A stretch of 64,000 bases of DNA from Sthenelais limicola (GCA_942159475.1 OW804098.1:80097178-80161177), one strand, 5' to 3'. Counted from the first letter of the stretch, positions 13,607-25,433 are shown. Notes: generated by a model not told the origin, from the sequence alone. Numbers and translations are program-made.

Positions 13607-13636
13607 CTTCGCAGAGAGCCTTGGCTCTCCGTGAAG
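13607..13636. repeat. Short imperfect hairpin
   Basis: Arms CTTCGCAGAGAGCC and GGCTCTCCGTGAAG pair at 12 of 14 positions across a 2-nt loop. Isolated; could be part of a MITE. Confidence 0.6.
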
Positions 13637-13964
13637 TATATCAACAAATCCACAGGCATAGGCCTGCAGTGCGGGGGTCATGTCAGACAACCATTTTAGA
13701 CAACATTTTAGACAACCACATTTTTATCGTACGCATACCATAATATATTTTTATTGCACCCCACTTATTGCACCTCTCAAATAATTTTAAAGCAAATAAT
13801 CAAAGTTTAGAACATTGATGAACAGTTGAAGGGTAAAGGTAAGTTTTCTTATTTGGCACTGGCTGTCTCTTGAGCATATAAGATGCAAGGTCGGTGGCAC
13901 CATCTATTTGCTTAGAATTAAACTGACTACTGCTTGGTAGCCATCGAATCCACAATACCTCTTT

Positions 13965-14395
13965 TTAAATTTAGAAACCATTTACAAAAATTGCCACATT
14001 TTCCCGTAATTATCTATTCTTTAACTTCAAAATAGATTTTCCTTGTAATTTAGAGTCTTCCAGAGGTGGTCTCTTAATTTAAAGCCACCTCTGGAGTTAT
14101 TTCCTAATTAGATTAAAGATAAAAGATATTCACTTTTATTCTATCGAAAAATAAAATTTCTGCTTGCTTAGAGGTTTTTCTGCATAAGAATCTTTACAAA
14201 ATCATTCACAAAAATTGGCATATTTGCCACTAAATATCTCTTCTTCAACTTCAAAATCAATTTTTCTAGTAACTTAGATTCTTCCAGAGGTAGTCCCTTA
14301 TTAGTTTAAAGCCTTTCAGTTATTTTCTAATTAGGTTAAAGATAAAAGATATTTCCTTTTATTTTATCAAAAAATAAAATTGCTGTTCGCTAATT
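13965..14395. repeat. Two-copy tandem duplication, unit about 228 bp
   Basis: The unit beginning near 13965 recurs near 14193. Shared blocks include ACAAAAATTG, AACTTCAAAAT, CTTCCAGAGGT and AAAGATAAAAGATATT. Divergence is about 20-25% by eye. In copy 1 the middle holds a perfect 10-bp inverted repeat, CCAGAGGTGG / CCACCTCTGG, which is broken in copy 2. Confidence 0.75.
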
Positions 14396-15970
14396 ATAGG
14401 TGTGTCTGTCTAACAATGATAAATCTATGAGATGAGATGTCAGCAGCAACGACCATATCTGAGGCTTGGTTGTTAATGAGGCTTGGATAGAGGCTTCCTT
14501 GATACCATTTCTTTCAGAGAGTCATTTTAACATAATATGATATTGAGGTCTGAAATCATAATTACCTTCTAATAATTTCCCGGACAAGTTAAACAAGCTA
14601 AGCTAAATAAGCTAAGCTAAAAAAACAAAAACCTTAAATGTTGTGGCCGAGGAAATTAAAGTAAATGTTATCAGCATCTATGTGCTGATACAAAGACAGC
14701 ATACAAAGACAATGGTGAGCCCAACCTAGGCCCTCATCCCCCATGCTCAAGTGACTTTCGAATACATACTAGTTTTTGACTTTGCACAACAAGTGCACTT
14801 ACTTTACTAGCTAGGCCTACAAAATTGTATCTGCCACATTGATGTCAGTAGGTCCACCCTTATATATTGTGATGTAGGACGCGCCATCTTAGGCGGAGTG
14901 TCTCAGAGTTGTAGTGGTTAATAATAAGCTCAGTTAGTGACATCAGACTCTTGTACGTTCAGCAGTTGATTCTTATTCTTCAGAGTTATTCCTCGTTATT
15001 CGTTAGTGTACTATCTAATCACTGATGACACAACGATCTCACAACATGAAGATTTCCACTTCCTGTCCATAGAAAGTAGAATTGCATGGTGGTAGGGTGG
15101 ATGTGTCACATAGTCATGTCATGTTTATAAATATACAAAAGCGGAAATAAAGAACGTTAGAAGGGATGACTTCATCCAAGACAACATTTTTATATAATTG
15201 ACCTTAAGAACAGTACACAATAATCACTGAAATAAAGGCAGGCTACAACATCATTGGCCAATCGGTGCAGATACATGAAGATATGTAATATGTTGTATGT
15301 TGCAAGTGATCCTTACCACTTGCATTGATTGGCCGGAGAGCTGCCTAACACGCCTACAAAATATCATCTGTTCCCTGATTGGCAGTTCTCAACAATCACA
15401 TACATTTCTTATGATGATTATGCTTTAATGATTGGCACTTAATTTGTTCTCTCTAGACATTTACACAATTGACGCACAATAAAGGCTAACTAGATCAAGT
15501 TAAATTTCAATATTGGTATACATAGAGCAGGTCATAGGTTCGAGTCCTACTCAGTGCTGATTTTTCTCATTATGTAAAATTCTCCCCAATGGTAGATATC
15601 TTTGTGTTCTCCATATTTGAAAAATAATAGAAATAATTGTATCTTATACAGGTAGGTATACAGTATTAATGCATAATATTCTTTTCCAACCTTCTATTTC
15701 TTCAATGTCGCGTTGTCTTGGGGTTAATTCATTCCATGATTGAGCTGCCTTAAATGGTTATAGTGTTCTGGCCTGTTTTTGTTCTTAATCTTGATATTTT
15801 TAAAATTGGGTTTTCTAGTCCCTTTGAAGGTTAGTACTTGTAGGTGTACTTTTCTATGACGTTCTAGAAGGGGTACTTTTGCCTGACTATGGAGTAAGTC
15901 AATGGGTGTATCTTGTACCATGTGTGACTGTCCTGGGAGCGGGGACACTTCGTTAATAATTACTCTGTCG
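14396..15970. other. Non-coding stretch, nothing assigned
   Basis: No gene recognised. A tRNA-like box B (GGTTCGAGTCC near 15536) lacks a tRNA body. The stretch around 14880-15050 has a more balanced base composition and may be an old repeat. Confidence 0.4.
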
Positions 15971-16459
15971 TTATGCACTTGTCAATTGCAACCCCCACCC
16001 CCACCCCCACCCCTACCCCCAGGGATGTGGGGGAATGTCCTGGGAGCTTTGGGAAATATGATGAAATCCACAGGGCAAGAGATTTGTGTAAATTCCCCAA
16101 TGCCAGGCGCATATTTTAGAACTCCGCTGTCCAGTCACAGCAAGTTGTGGATAACCTCTTAGGGTTCCCAACTTTCAGTGGTTTCTGATATGTGTGGGCC
16201 AGGCAAGGCTAAGAGCAAAACTTATGTAGCTCCCCATAATATATATGGGAAAAGTGTCACCTTTGAACATGACAGGGTTTTTGATGTCAGCTGTGTGTTA
16301 GACTATCACCCCTGAACTATACTGGATGTATGCAATGTAGACAATAGCTGAATGTCTGAACTAACAGAGCCTGAGCTGTCCAGTAACTTTGGCACACTAG
16401 AACTGTACAGGAAAACTCCAATGCTATACAAAGAGAACATCGGAACTATGGGCACTGTA

Positions 16460-16620
16460 CAGTGGAATCTCACATAAAGACCACCCCTTTACAAAGACCA
16501 CCCCTCTATTAAGACCAGTTTTTCTCAGTCCCAAATTGTTTCCCTCTATTAGATGTTTAAGAAATTCCCACCATAGAAACCACTTCTTTATAAAGACCAC
16601 TTCATGCTATGACAACCAGT
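16460..16620. repeat. Possible Tc1/mariner-pogo-like TIR remnant
   Basis: CAGTGGAATCTCACATAAAG is followed by repeated AAGACCACC-type segments, a pattern typical of pogo/Tigger-like terminal sequences (CAGT...CTC...AAGACCAC). It is nested inside the 15.97-18.87 kb element. No partner end was located. Confidence 0.35.
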
Positions 16621-18255
16621 CCAGCCTGGTCACTCCCCTCCCCCTCCCCTTAATCATGTCCATCTTCCCACCTATCCTTGCCCCCTCCCCTTGCCAGTCC
16701 AGATAACAACTTAGTTGTCATATTTGTATGAATGAATCTGTAATTGAATCTTATGGAAGCCCAAGGCTGCCATCTCGCCTCTCACCTGTCACATTTAAAG
16801 TCTTGCCTCTCGCCTCTTGGCGTTTAAATCTCGCCTCTCACCTCTCACCTTTCACACTCCACCATGTTTCCCATATGCTTACTGCAGATTCCACCTTTCA
16901 CAATTTCATTTTTGGTAAACTGATGTTTCATACTCTGATTACCCATTCTATTAACCTCACTTATGCCTGATATTGCATATGACTGTTTATTGGGGTATAT
17001 TATATTCAACATATTAATTACCTTGGAATTAATGTATCTATATATTGGGTGCACCTCCTGTCAAGGTCACATATAGCAAACCCAGGGCTGCCAACAATCC
17101 AGCCACTCCATGTGCTGCCCTACCCCTCTCACCCACATCCCTTTACTGCCACTGATGGCCCATATGTATGGGAGAGAAGGTGGGTTAGATATATTCTAAA
17201 TGACTCAATGCCAAACTATTGTAGGGGCTAGATATAGAGGTATTCAAAATCCACACAGCTCAGGAGTGTATCTCTCAATAATCCTGTGTATGCCCAGAAA
17301 AGGCTTCTACCAAGCCCAGGTCCGAAGTGAACTGACCTTACACACAAGGCAACACACATGGGATAGGACAGGAATCATATATACAAACTTTAAACACTAA
17401 ACCTAGTCTTAGACAAGAGTCTAAAGCCATGTCAGACAGTGTATTCAATGATTTACTTTGACATTGTAACTGGCATGGATAATTAGATAAACATGGTTGT
17501 GTGCCTAAATGTGAGGGGGCAGATTAGGCTGTGACACTTGTAACTGATGAACAAACATTACCAACGGTTGTACTCTTTAGACTCAACTACCCAAGATACT
17601 CAGTGCAATCCGACCTCTTTATTTTCGTAATTAAAGACCTCCAATTGCCAGATATTAAATGATATTAAAGTGTACCTCTGTCTATATGCTACTATGGTGC
17701 AGCAACGGCCACTACTTCTCCATCCAAACCCAAAACAAAGGCTAGTAGTGCAGGGGTGATGGGATAGGGTCAAAGTTTATCCCAGCCATATAAGGGGTGT
17801 GGGGATGAGTTAGATGTTAATCACCGACCGGTCGGTCTACAAACAGATCTTGTGCCCGCCCTTTAAGATTATTTAATACTTTCATCAAGGCTTGAATCAA
17901 GATCAATTTTAGGTTAGAAATAATATTTTTTCCTGCAACAATTTTCTTTATGCAGGCTATTAATCCTTTGCCCAAATTTGAAGAGATTCTTAGTAGAAAA
18001 TCACAGGTCACAACAGATATGCATTTATTTTACCACGCTGAAATAATGTTAATTAACGGCCATTTTGAGGAATAAATACATATAATAAGTGCATTACCGG
18101 TACCTCCATATATTTCTTAGCTAGATGAGTTCATATTTCCAAAACATATTTGGAATTTATAAGATTAAGCATTTGTTGGTTATAATTTGGCTCTGACTCT
18201 TCTCAAAATCACCAGAGTGCCCTGAAATAGCTGTCATTTTTCTCAAATCTTTCCC

Positions 18256-18273
18256 GGGGGGGGGGGGGGGGGG
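18256..18273. repeat. G homopolymer, 18 bp
   Basis: An uninterrupted run of G inside the 15.97-18.87 kb element, followed by CATGCCCCC. Its length is probably polymorphic or sequencing-sensitive. Confidence 0.9.
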
Positions 18274-19766
18274 CATGCCCCCGGACCCTCCTAGCAGCAG
18301 TGCCTGCCTTTAGCAGCCACCATACTTGGACACAAAAAACCTCAGGCTTTTGGGGCTTCCAAAAGTTGGCAGCCCTGCAAGCTCTGCCTGCCTTTGGCAT
18401 GCTAGTATTTAGTTGTTAGTATTTAGTTGTATTTTTATTCATCAAAGGATAATAATAATTATAATTCAAACCAATAACATAGGACTGGGTTAATTAGAGA
18501 TATGAATAATAATATATATAGTTTGTGATGTGCTACAGGAAAATGAGTCACAACTCACAAGCTGATTCCAATGATAGTAAGCACTTGGGCATCTAATAAG
18601 TATTTTAATGTAAGCATTGGTTGACCTAAAAAATGCATAGATAAACAGCACAAGAATCAAAACATTCTGAGCAAGGGTTCTCCTGGATAAATCACTTTCA
18701 AAATTATATAAAAAAATATAAACCTTGATGACAATCCCCCACCCTTGAGGATGTGCCTGATACTTTGGTAAACAAAGGAAATTCCCCGCCTGGTGGTGGC
18801 ATATTTTCCTGGACATCCCCCTACCATTCCCCCACATCATGTGGTCGGGGGGGGTGTTGCAATTGACAAGTGCATTATAGGGAATTGTCTCAGTCTGGGG
18901 CCTGATGGATAATTACTAATAATGGTTTGTGTGAGTCTAGTTGATCGTTTATTACATACTTGTGATTTCACGGGTGCTATTCGGGGGTGCTATTCGAAAT
19001 GTCAAATAGCACCCGGGTGCTATTCGGACCGAACTACTTTTGTGGGTCATGTGACTAGATTGACCAATGAGAAGCCTCAAAATTGATCGTTTGCTAAAGC
19101 CCCTGAAAATGGACGTAGATGAGTATTTACGCGATTTTGTCGACTCAAAAGTGGCGAAAAACACCAAAAGAGCGAATGAGACGGTCGGGAGGAAATTTAC
19201 GAGCTTCGTGAGAAGTAAAGGTATTGTGGACGAATTGAAAAACATTGAACCTTACCGTATGAACACCTTGATCGGTGAGTTCGTCAAAACTGCCGTCCAA
19301 AAGGATGGCCAGGAATACGAACCAGACTCCCTCACGACCATGCATAGAGCATTGGCTAGGTATTTGCAAGATGACTTGAAGTATCCACACAACATTATTA
19401 CTGGCGACAAATTTAACCTCAGTAGAATGGTCTTGCATGCGAAAAAAAAGAGTTAAAACAGCTTGGTAAAGGAAACAAGCCCAACAAGGCCGAAGTTCTC
19501 TCGGTAGACGACGAGAAGAAGCTTTGGACATCAGGATGCCTAGGCGTGGACTATCCCGGCCAGTTGCTGTCATCAGTATGGTTTAACAACACAAAATACT
19601 TGGGATTTAGAGGCAATGACGAGTCCAGGCAGCTAAGGTGGGGGGACATCACCCTCAAGAAAGATCTCGGCCATGGCAGTTACCTGGAATGGAACGAACG
19701 TTCAACTAAGACACGCCAAGGCAAAGGTAAAATATTAATAAATATCAAATGAAATTAAATGGCGTC

Positions 19767-19810
19767 AATAAAGACGAAAGTTATGGTTTGTTGACAATTT
19801 TTGTGAACGG
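19767..19810 (+). repeat. 44-bp direct repeat, copy 1 (inside Crypton intron)
   Basis: Begins AATAAAGACGAAAGTTATGG and ends TTTTTGTGAACGG. It differs from copy 2 at 20693-20736 at only two positions. It lies in the probable intron of the Crypton remnant. Confidence 0.9.
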
Positions 19811-20692
19811 ATAGATTTTTGTGAGCGCATAGATTCATCTCGTTGAAGTAAGATGGCACAGCAGTTTGTCAAGGCGCATGATTTCTTTTCATCGACGTAA
19901 GGTGGCAGCACTTCAATTGTTCAATGTACGATATCAAGGTTAGAAAACGAAATAAAAAAATATATATGTTCAATTTCAGGCACTCACCTTCGCTCGTTCC
20001 TGCCTAAAATGTTTCCCAACAGTGAGAACCTGGAACGATGCCCAGTGGCCATGGTGTCGGCCTATGCTTCTCATCGACCAGTAGAAATGTTGGCCCCCGC
20101 ATCGCCTTTCTACCTCGCTGTCAAAACAAATGGGAGAGCAGGCGACTACGTATAGTATAAATGTACTCCTCTCAGTGTTAATATGTTGAAAGCGATGTTG
20201 CCGAAAATGTGTCATGCGGCTGGCATTGCAGGGAAGAAAACGAACCATTCTGTTTGTCGCACAATGACAAATAGACTATTGGATAGCGGTGTCTCCGCAC
20301 ACGCCACTGCCCAACTCGCCGGCCACAAGAATGTGTTGTCAGTAGCTTCATATGCTGTACCAAGCCGTTGCTGAATCAACAACATGGGATGTTGTCAGTA
20401 CTGATGGGAGAGTCACAGCAAAAATGCTTTCCAAGTATAGTTCCTAATGGCCAGACCCCACTGCGAAGCATCAAGGCTGCTCCTGTCAACAATAATCCGC
20501 ATGCTCTCATCACAAGATCTGATGACAATATGGCCGTCAACACGCATCAGCAACAAGCCATGTACGGCATGTTTGCCGGGGCAAACATTAGTGGAGGCAG
20601 CTTCACTTTCAATGTAAATACTTGATATATAGGTGATCTGAATTTGTAATATATTCTTCATATCTATTAATCTGTTGTCTGTTAAAAGTCTA

Positions 20693-20736
20693 AATAAAGA
20701 TGAAAGTTATGGTTTGTTGACAATTTTTGTGAATGG
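20693..20736 (+). repeat. 44-bp direct repeat, copy 2 (Crypton 3' end)
   Basis: Begins AATAAAGATGAAAGTTATGG and ends TTTTTGTGAATGG. It lies shortly after the Crypton reading frame and starts with AATAAA, so it may be the element's 3' UTR. Confidence 0.9.
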
Positions 20737-21089
20737 TGTCATGACTTGGTAACCAGGGAGAGAAAAAGTAGTCCCCATCTGAAGAATTTCAAGCTATATA
20801 TCGTGATCCATCAGATAGAAAACCAAATACATACCTTTAATGTCCAGTTCGAGTTATATTAATTCCGAAGAAATCAGACGTAGAAACATAATATTAAAGA
20901 AAAATCGAACGCGTATCTCACAATGAAGCCATGGTAGTGAAAAGTCTCAGCGCGCAATGATATAACTTACTTCCGCCACCATGGCTTCCGCTGTCATTTT
21001 TGTTCAAGACCGATGTCTGCAAACTTGATGGAAACCAAGGTAAAATGTCATTAAATTCGTCTTTCTCTTGTTGATTTAGTATGAAATGA

Positions 21090-21222
21090 ATATTAAATAG
21101 CCCTCTGTTGGTGTCAAATCGATCTCGACGTCGGGTCAAATCACACTCCACCCCTTCGGGATGTCGTGCGATTTGACCCTCCGTCTCGATCAATTTGACA
21201 TCGACATTGGGCTATTTAATAT
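21090..21222. mobile_element. Foldback MITE, 57-bp arms
   Basis: The left arm begins ATATTAAATAGCCC and the right arm ends GGGCTATTTAATAT. The arms are about 57 bp, pair with roughly 10 mismatches, and enclose a loop of about 19 bp. No coding content. Confidence 0.85.
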
Positions 21223-21294
21223 AAGAATTGCACTAGCTCTATAATAATAACTCTAGTAGAGCAAAGGTCTGCATTGGAGTGCTGAATAGGCTTT

Positions 21295-23773
21295 ATCCCG
21301 ACGGGCAAATGAACGCGATTCTACGCGATTTTTGAGGCGCAATCATCTCGCCATAGTTCTGTGATGAGAGTGGAAGCTCTATATAGTGAATTATGTAATC
21401 ATTATTTCCATCCTGTAAGAGGGCCGCATTGCTGGGAAGGGTTATTCCAGTTCTACCTGTAATCAGAGTGGTCCAGTCTATTTCAGCTAATGAAGTATGC
21501 AATGATAGGGGGTATTTTGATCAAAACATTTTTCCACTTTAAACAACTAAATTAAACAAATAAACTATTGAGGTATGTCACTTATAAGATACCTATGTAC
21601 ATGATGTGGAATATCTATAGTGTATAAATGCCCCACAAGTGTATTAGCTGCACTTTCATTGGAAAAGAAATTGTATATGCACCCAAGTTATGAGTAGCGC
21701 CACCTGCTGACAATAAATAATGAGTATTTAGACGTGATTTTTATTGCGCATTATATGCGCAATTTAGAACGCACCATATTTTGAACATCTTGCTGTATAT
21801 ATCTGGAACTTACTATAATTGTATTACCAGAAATGTGAATATACTAGTCATGTTTTCTTAACCAAATCCTCACCACGACTACTGAATATCTAGACTCTAC
21901 TAGCCAATAACCTTTTCACCATTTCACCTCATGCCATCTCATCTCATTATTTATCTATCATGTAAAACACATTTGTAATAGGCCCCATCTATATATCAAT
22001 TAATTCAGGTCGGAGAAAGTACACACATTTACTGCAGAACTAGGAACATGTGGCAAAACCTCCATAGAACACACTGGTCTGTTTGAAAAGTTGCAGAAGA
22101 GAAGAAAATGTCTTTTCCCCCAGTAGACTTTACAAATTTAGGTAAGGAAATTGAGCGGAGGTGTCTGCATATCATAGTTCCGAAATTGAATAGGAATTCC
22201 ACTTGTTGAGCTGTTCAGAGATCAAGTAAAAGATCAATTCTATTGGCATATTGTATAGTTCTTTGCTTTCTTATATTCTCCATGGAGTCGGCTATCTTTT
22301 CATTGTCCAGATATGTGTGATATTTTTAAAGTTATACATTGGTTTGCCTTTGGTCTTCTCTCCAGTCCACCTTGCGTTCCATCCTTAGGCTACATTTATA
22401 TCCTTCCCCACACGATTATTAACATCTTCCTCCATGTTTTCCTTTTTAGTTTTCCAAGTAAGAACGACCCTCACACGATGGTAGTATTTGAATGAGTGTT
22501 TAATAGAACTGAGACTTGGGCGCTCCTGGTAGAATACATACATATGAATGAGCGTGGGTAACCCTACACCCCAATGGGAGCTATGGGAAGGCTATATGCC
22601 TATATAACAATATCATCTCGCACACACAATGTAAGATAGATAAATGTATATTTCTGAACCTCAAATTGTATTTGGTAATTACTAGAAAACTTATGTTTAT
22701 TTAATAACTTTCAATCGGTCATTGATATAAGCGATATTGTTACTCTAGTAATCATTGATACAACCATGTTTAAGACCAGAGCAAAAATCACATACATCTG
22801 GAACGACAATAACTTTATTGATTGACTTCTGACTTCCCCTTTACCACTGTACAAAGTTTTTAGAGCCAAGTGTTAGTATAATGACATTTGAGAGTGTCAT
22901 AATCAATCACTCAATATCATACTGCATGCGGATACCCATTTATTATGAACTGTAAGAGAGGTTCTCTGTTATAAAGGCAGGGGTGGCAGTCATAAGCTAG
23001 TGTTTATTTTCGGCGAAAATGGTTTTCACACGGGCCATGATTCGTCTAGGAGATGCATTTACATTTGGAATCGTTAGCTTAATATCCAGAACAAATCTCA
23101 TGATTCCAACATCATTCCTCGATCAGTAAATTAGAATTTTATGAAAAGAATCCATATGAATACACAATTCTGGCGAATACACATTCAAAAATGGCTGGAG
23201 AATATAAATTGTGTATTCTTATTGTATTAAATCAGTAAGTAAATCAAGTATTTTCTTTAGTAATATTGAGCTAGGTTTACATCATTTAGCTTTGTGTGTA
23301 GGGGTTTCTTTGACTTGGTATGTATCAGAGAGTGAGTATGGAGTGACAGAGGATGGAGTGTCAGTGTCAAATGCGCGACAGTAAGTGTGAATGCTAGGTG
23401 AGTGAGCAGTGTCAGGTATGCATTATGATGAGTATTTAGACGCGATTTTGAATGCGCATTATATGCGCAATTGAGATCACACCCATATTATTGACCTTTG
23501 AAGAAAACATGTATTCACAAATACAATTGGTTGAGTAACATATGTTTAATACAAACATAAATGAATATCAATGAGAACTTGATCCAACACAAGTGTGAGA
23601 CCACCAACAACATGGGAGGAAATAGACGCAATGGATTTCACATAATGGTTGCTAATGGCATGTCCATTTCACTGTGATTCATAGCCATAAGTATCACACT
23701 TCACTAGTTTACAGTCAATCACAAAATGATCGCATTGCTATCACACTCAATTGCACTCAGTGCCCGTCGGGAT
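21295..23773. mobile_element. Candidate inverted-repeat element, about 2.5 kb
   Basis: ATCCCGACGGGCA at 21295-21307 is exactly inverted at 23761-23773. Inside, two direct copies of a block beginning GAGTATTTAGACG and containing GCGCATTATATGCGCAATT lie at about 21722-21775 and 23430-23485, and CGCGATTTT-type motifs cluster near the left end. No transposase frame was recognised, and the target-site duplication is not clear. Confidence 0.5.
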
Positions 23774-24260
23774 TGGTTCCAATCTTGTAACATCTCAAAC
23801 AGTCAATAGAGTATGTATAGGAAACGGACCATAGTCAGAGCGTGCAGTCAAGTCAGTCAGTCAGTAAGCGTAAGTCCATTGGAAGAAGTAGTGTCAGCGT
23901 GGAGGTGAAGTTTTGAGAGGTCTGGCTCTACTAAGACCTGGGGGCCTTCATATATAATTAAGGATTTGTCATCCTTACTGGGCCTTGCAGCAATGTTCTA
24001 GAACATTCTAGCAAACCCCTAGTAACATGGCATTAGAATTACTTAGTATAGAAGGGTAGAGATGGGGCTTGCATACAGCCGGATGTCCAAGGATGAACAA
24101 GGGAGCAACTCATCCATGGTGCAATGCACTCCATATATGGGAGGAGCAGATCTGGCGCAATACCCTGACTCATGCCATCATGGGGGGCAATGTCTCAGAC
24201 TCTGTCCCATTGTGAAATCGGATAACATACTCACTGACTATGGACTAAGTTCATAAATAC

Positions 24261-24266
24261 TTTATT
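24261..24266 (-). promoter_or_regulatory. Candidate poly(A) signal of the glycosyltransferase gene
   Basis: AATAAA on the minus strand about 90 bp after the stop codon at 24354. Confidence 0.5.
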
Positions 24267-24353
24267 CACACATATCTTGAATAATTAACTCAAAGTAATA
24301 AAATTTTAATCCAAAACATACATAAAACTTAGTTTGTTTTAAAGTAAAATAAT

Positions 24354-25433
24354 TTACCTTCCAAAAAGATACATTCTTTTCCCATTCCAGTTGTATCTCT
24401 TCAGGTGTCTTGGGAAATTGGTAAATTCATCACGCCATATCTTGACTCTCTGGTCTGCAACAAACCCATACTTCTGAAAATGTGCACCTTTTACTTTTCT
24501 ATTGCTGGTCAAACTAGAAGGCGTTGTGCCGTTAACCGCATAGAGACTAATATGGAGATTGAACAGTTTATTCTCTTTTACAAACCTATTGAAATGAATC
24601 TCATGGAGAACTAGATCTGTTATATTTCTCTTTTGATGACTTTGCCAAATACTCTGTCCAACCCCGGCTTGTGGGAACCCGGGATCGAAGCTTGGATCTT
24701 TTGACACACGCTTAAACCAATCTTGAAATGCTCTCCAATGATGGGGATGGGGAACGAAACCCCATGTGCACCAGGGACGAGCAAGATAAACTACATCTGA
24801 ACCTGTTTCAAGCCTATGGAATCTATTTTTCCCATAGGTAATAGGTGGGTTCTGGTCGTTCAGGCAGTACCCTGCGATATCAGTGTAATATTTACTGTAG
24901 TAGTCATGAACTTTTCTGACGAACTTATAAGTATATGGAGAAACATCTAGATCATCTTCAACAAAGAGGGCAAGTTCTTTGGTTGATTCCAGTGGCCTCC
25001 AACTATAGATCCATTGATATGCTATGCTAGCATGTCGCTCTTGAACATGCACAAATGTTTCTCCTTTTTCCCACCTGAATGATTTACACATCTTGTACGT
25101 TTCTTCATCTAATTTGTTGTTCACATCTAGATCGATCCACAAGTGCAGTGATGCGTGCTCAGTTGGGGGGATGATAAGTTTGTTAATTTCACCCAAAGTT
25201 TGATAGAGTGACGATGGTCTGTTGAATGTCAAAATTATCACTCGGAAGTCCCATTCGTCTTCGCTTTCCCTGAATTGCAGATCTGATATATATTTGGATG
25301 TAGTCATGTTTGCTATATTTGAATGAACATCTTCTGTTTTACATCCGTATTTCTGAGGCATATAACAGATGTAGATGAACATCGAAGTTACTAAGATAAT
25401 ATAACAGAATTCACGAGTTCGCCGTCTTATCAT
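24354..25433 (-). CDS. Single-exon type II membrane glycosyltransferase (GT-A fold, GNT-I/GT2-like)
   Basis: 359 residues on one exon. A short basic N-terminus (MIRRRTREF) precedes one hydrophobic segment (residues about 9-25), the layout of a Golgi type II enzyme with a lumenal catalytic domain. The catalytic domain starts with RVIILTFNRPSSL near residue 64, the nucleotide-sugar binding strand seen in GT-A enzymes such as MGAT1. The acidic metal-site motif FVEDDLDVSP lies near residue 158, and WCTWGFVP near residue 222. A Golgi or ER sugar-transfer role is inferred; donor and acceptor cannot be told from sequence. The ATG at 25433 is preceded by a plausible acceptor (TCTTTGCAG), so a 5' UTR intron is possible. 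Confidence 0.85.
   Translation of the reverse strand: MIRRRTREFCYIILVTSMFIYICYMPQKYGCKTEDVHSNIANMTTSKYISDLQFRESEDEWDFRVIILTFNRPSSLYQTLGEINKLIIPPTEHASLHLWIDLDVNNKLDEETYKMCKSFRWEKGETFVHVQERHASIAYQWIYSWRPLESTKELALFVEDDLDVSPYTYKFVRKVHDYYSKYYTDIAGYCLNDQNPPITYGKNRFHRLETGSDVVYLARPWCTWGFVPHPHHWRAFQDWFKRVSKDPSFDPGFPQAGVGQSIWQSHQKRNITDLVLHEIHFNRFVKENKLFNLHISLYAVNGTTPSSLTSNRKVKGAHFQKYGFVADQRVKIWRDEFTNFPRHLKRYNWNGKRMYLFGR

Larger units (their letters stand above)
15974..18874. mobile_element. DNA transposon remnant with terminal inverted repeats and TTA target site
   Basis: The left end TGCACTTGTCAATTGCAAC is mirrored at the right end by TTGCAATTGACAAGTGCA, each flanked by TTA (15971-15973 and 18875-18877). 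Homology extends inward: both ends carry C-rich runs and then GATGTGGGGGAATG in inverted orientation (about 16023 and 18836). No intact transposase is visible in the 2.9 kb interior, so it is a non-autonomous or decayed copy. The superfamily is not assigned; a TTA duplication would suit PIF/Harbinger-like elements, but the TIR sequence alone does not prove that. Confidence 0.75.
18965..20736 (+). pseudogene. Decayed Crypton-type tyrosine recombinase (DUF3504-like)
   Basis: Segments in order match the Crypton/DUF3504 family: an N-terminal module (19067-19456), the segment with WFNNTKYLGFRGNDESRQL carrying the first catalytic Arg (19457-19724), a segment with SPFYLAVKTNGR (19980-20152), and the C-terminal catalytic region (20183-20374) with LAGHKN and the Tyr in SVASYA. 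A GT-AG intron (about 19725-19979) is likely. Breaks: a 1-nt frame shift in the A-run near 19441-19456, an in-frame TAG at 20153-20155, and loss of frame after about 20366; a downstream frame (20368-20625) continues with the Gly-rich tail. The HxxR catalytic motif reads HSVC. Upstream, 18970-19030 holds GGGTGCTATT repeats in both orientations. It should encode no active enzyme. Confidence 0.85.

Noticed and set aside
15518..15562. tRNA-like box B (GGTTCGAGTCC) followed by CTCAGTGCTGA
   Set aside because: No box A, anticodon arm or pairing acceptor stem upstream. At most a tRNA-derived SINE fragment.
18490..18840. 116-codon minus-strand frame inside the 15.97-18.87 kb element
   Set aside because: Starts in the subterminal inverted repeat, and no transposase motif follows.
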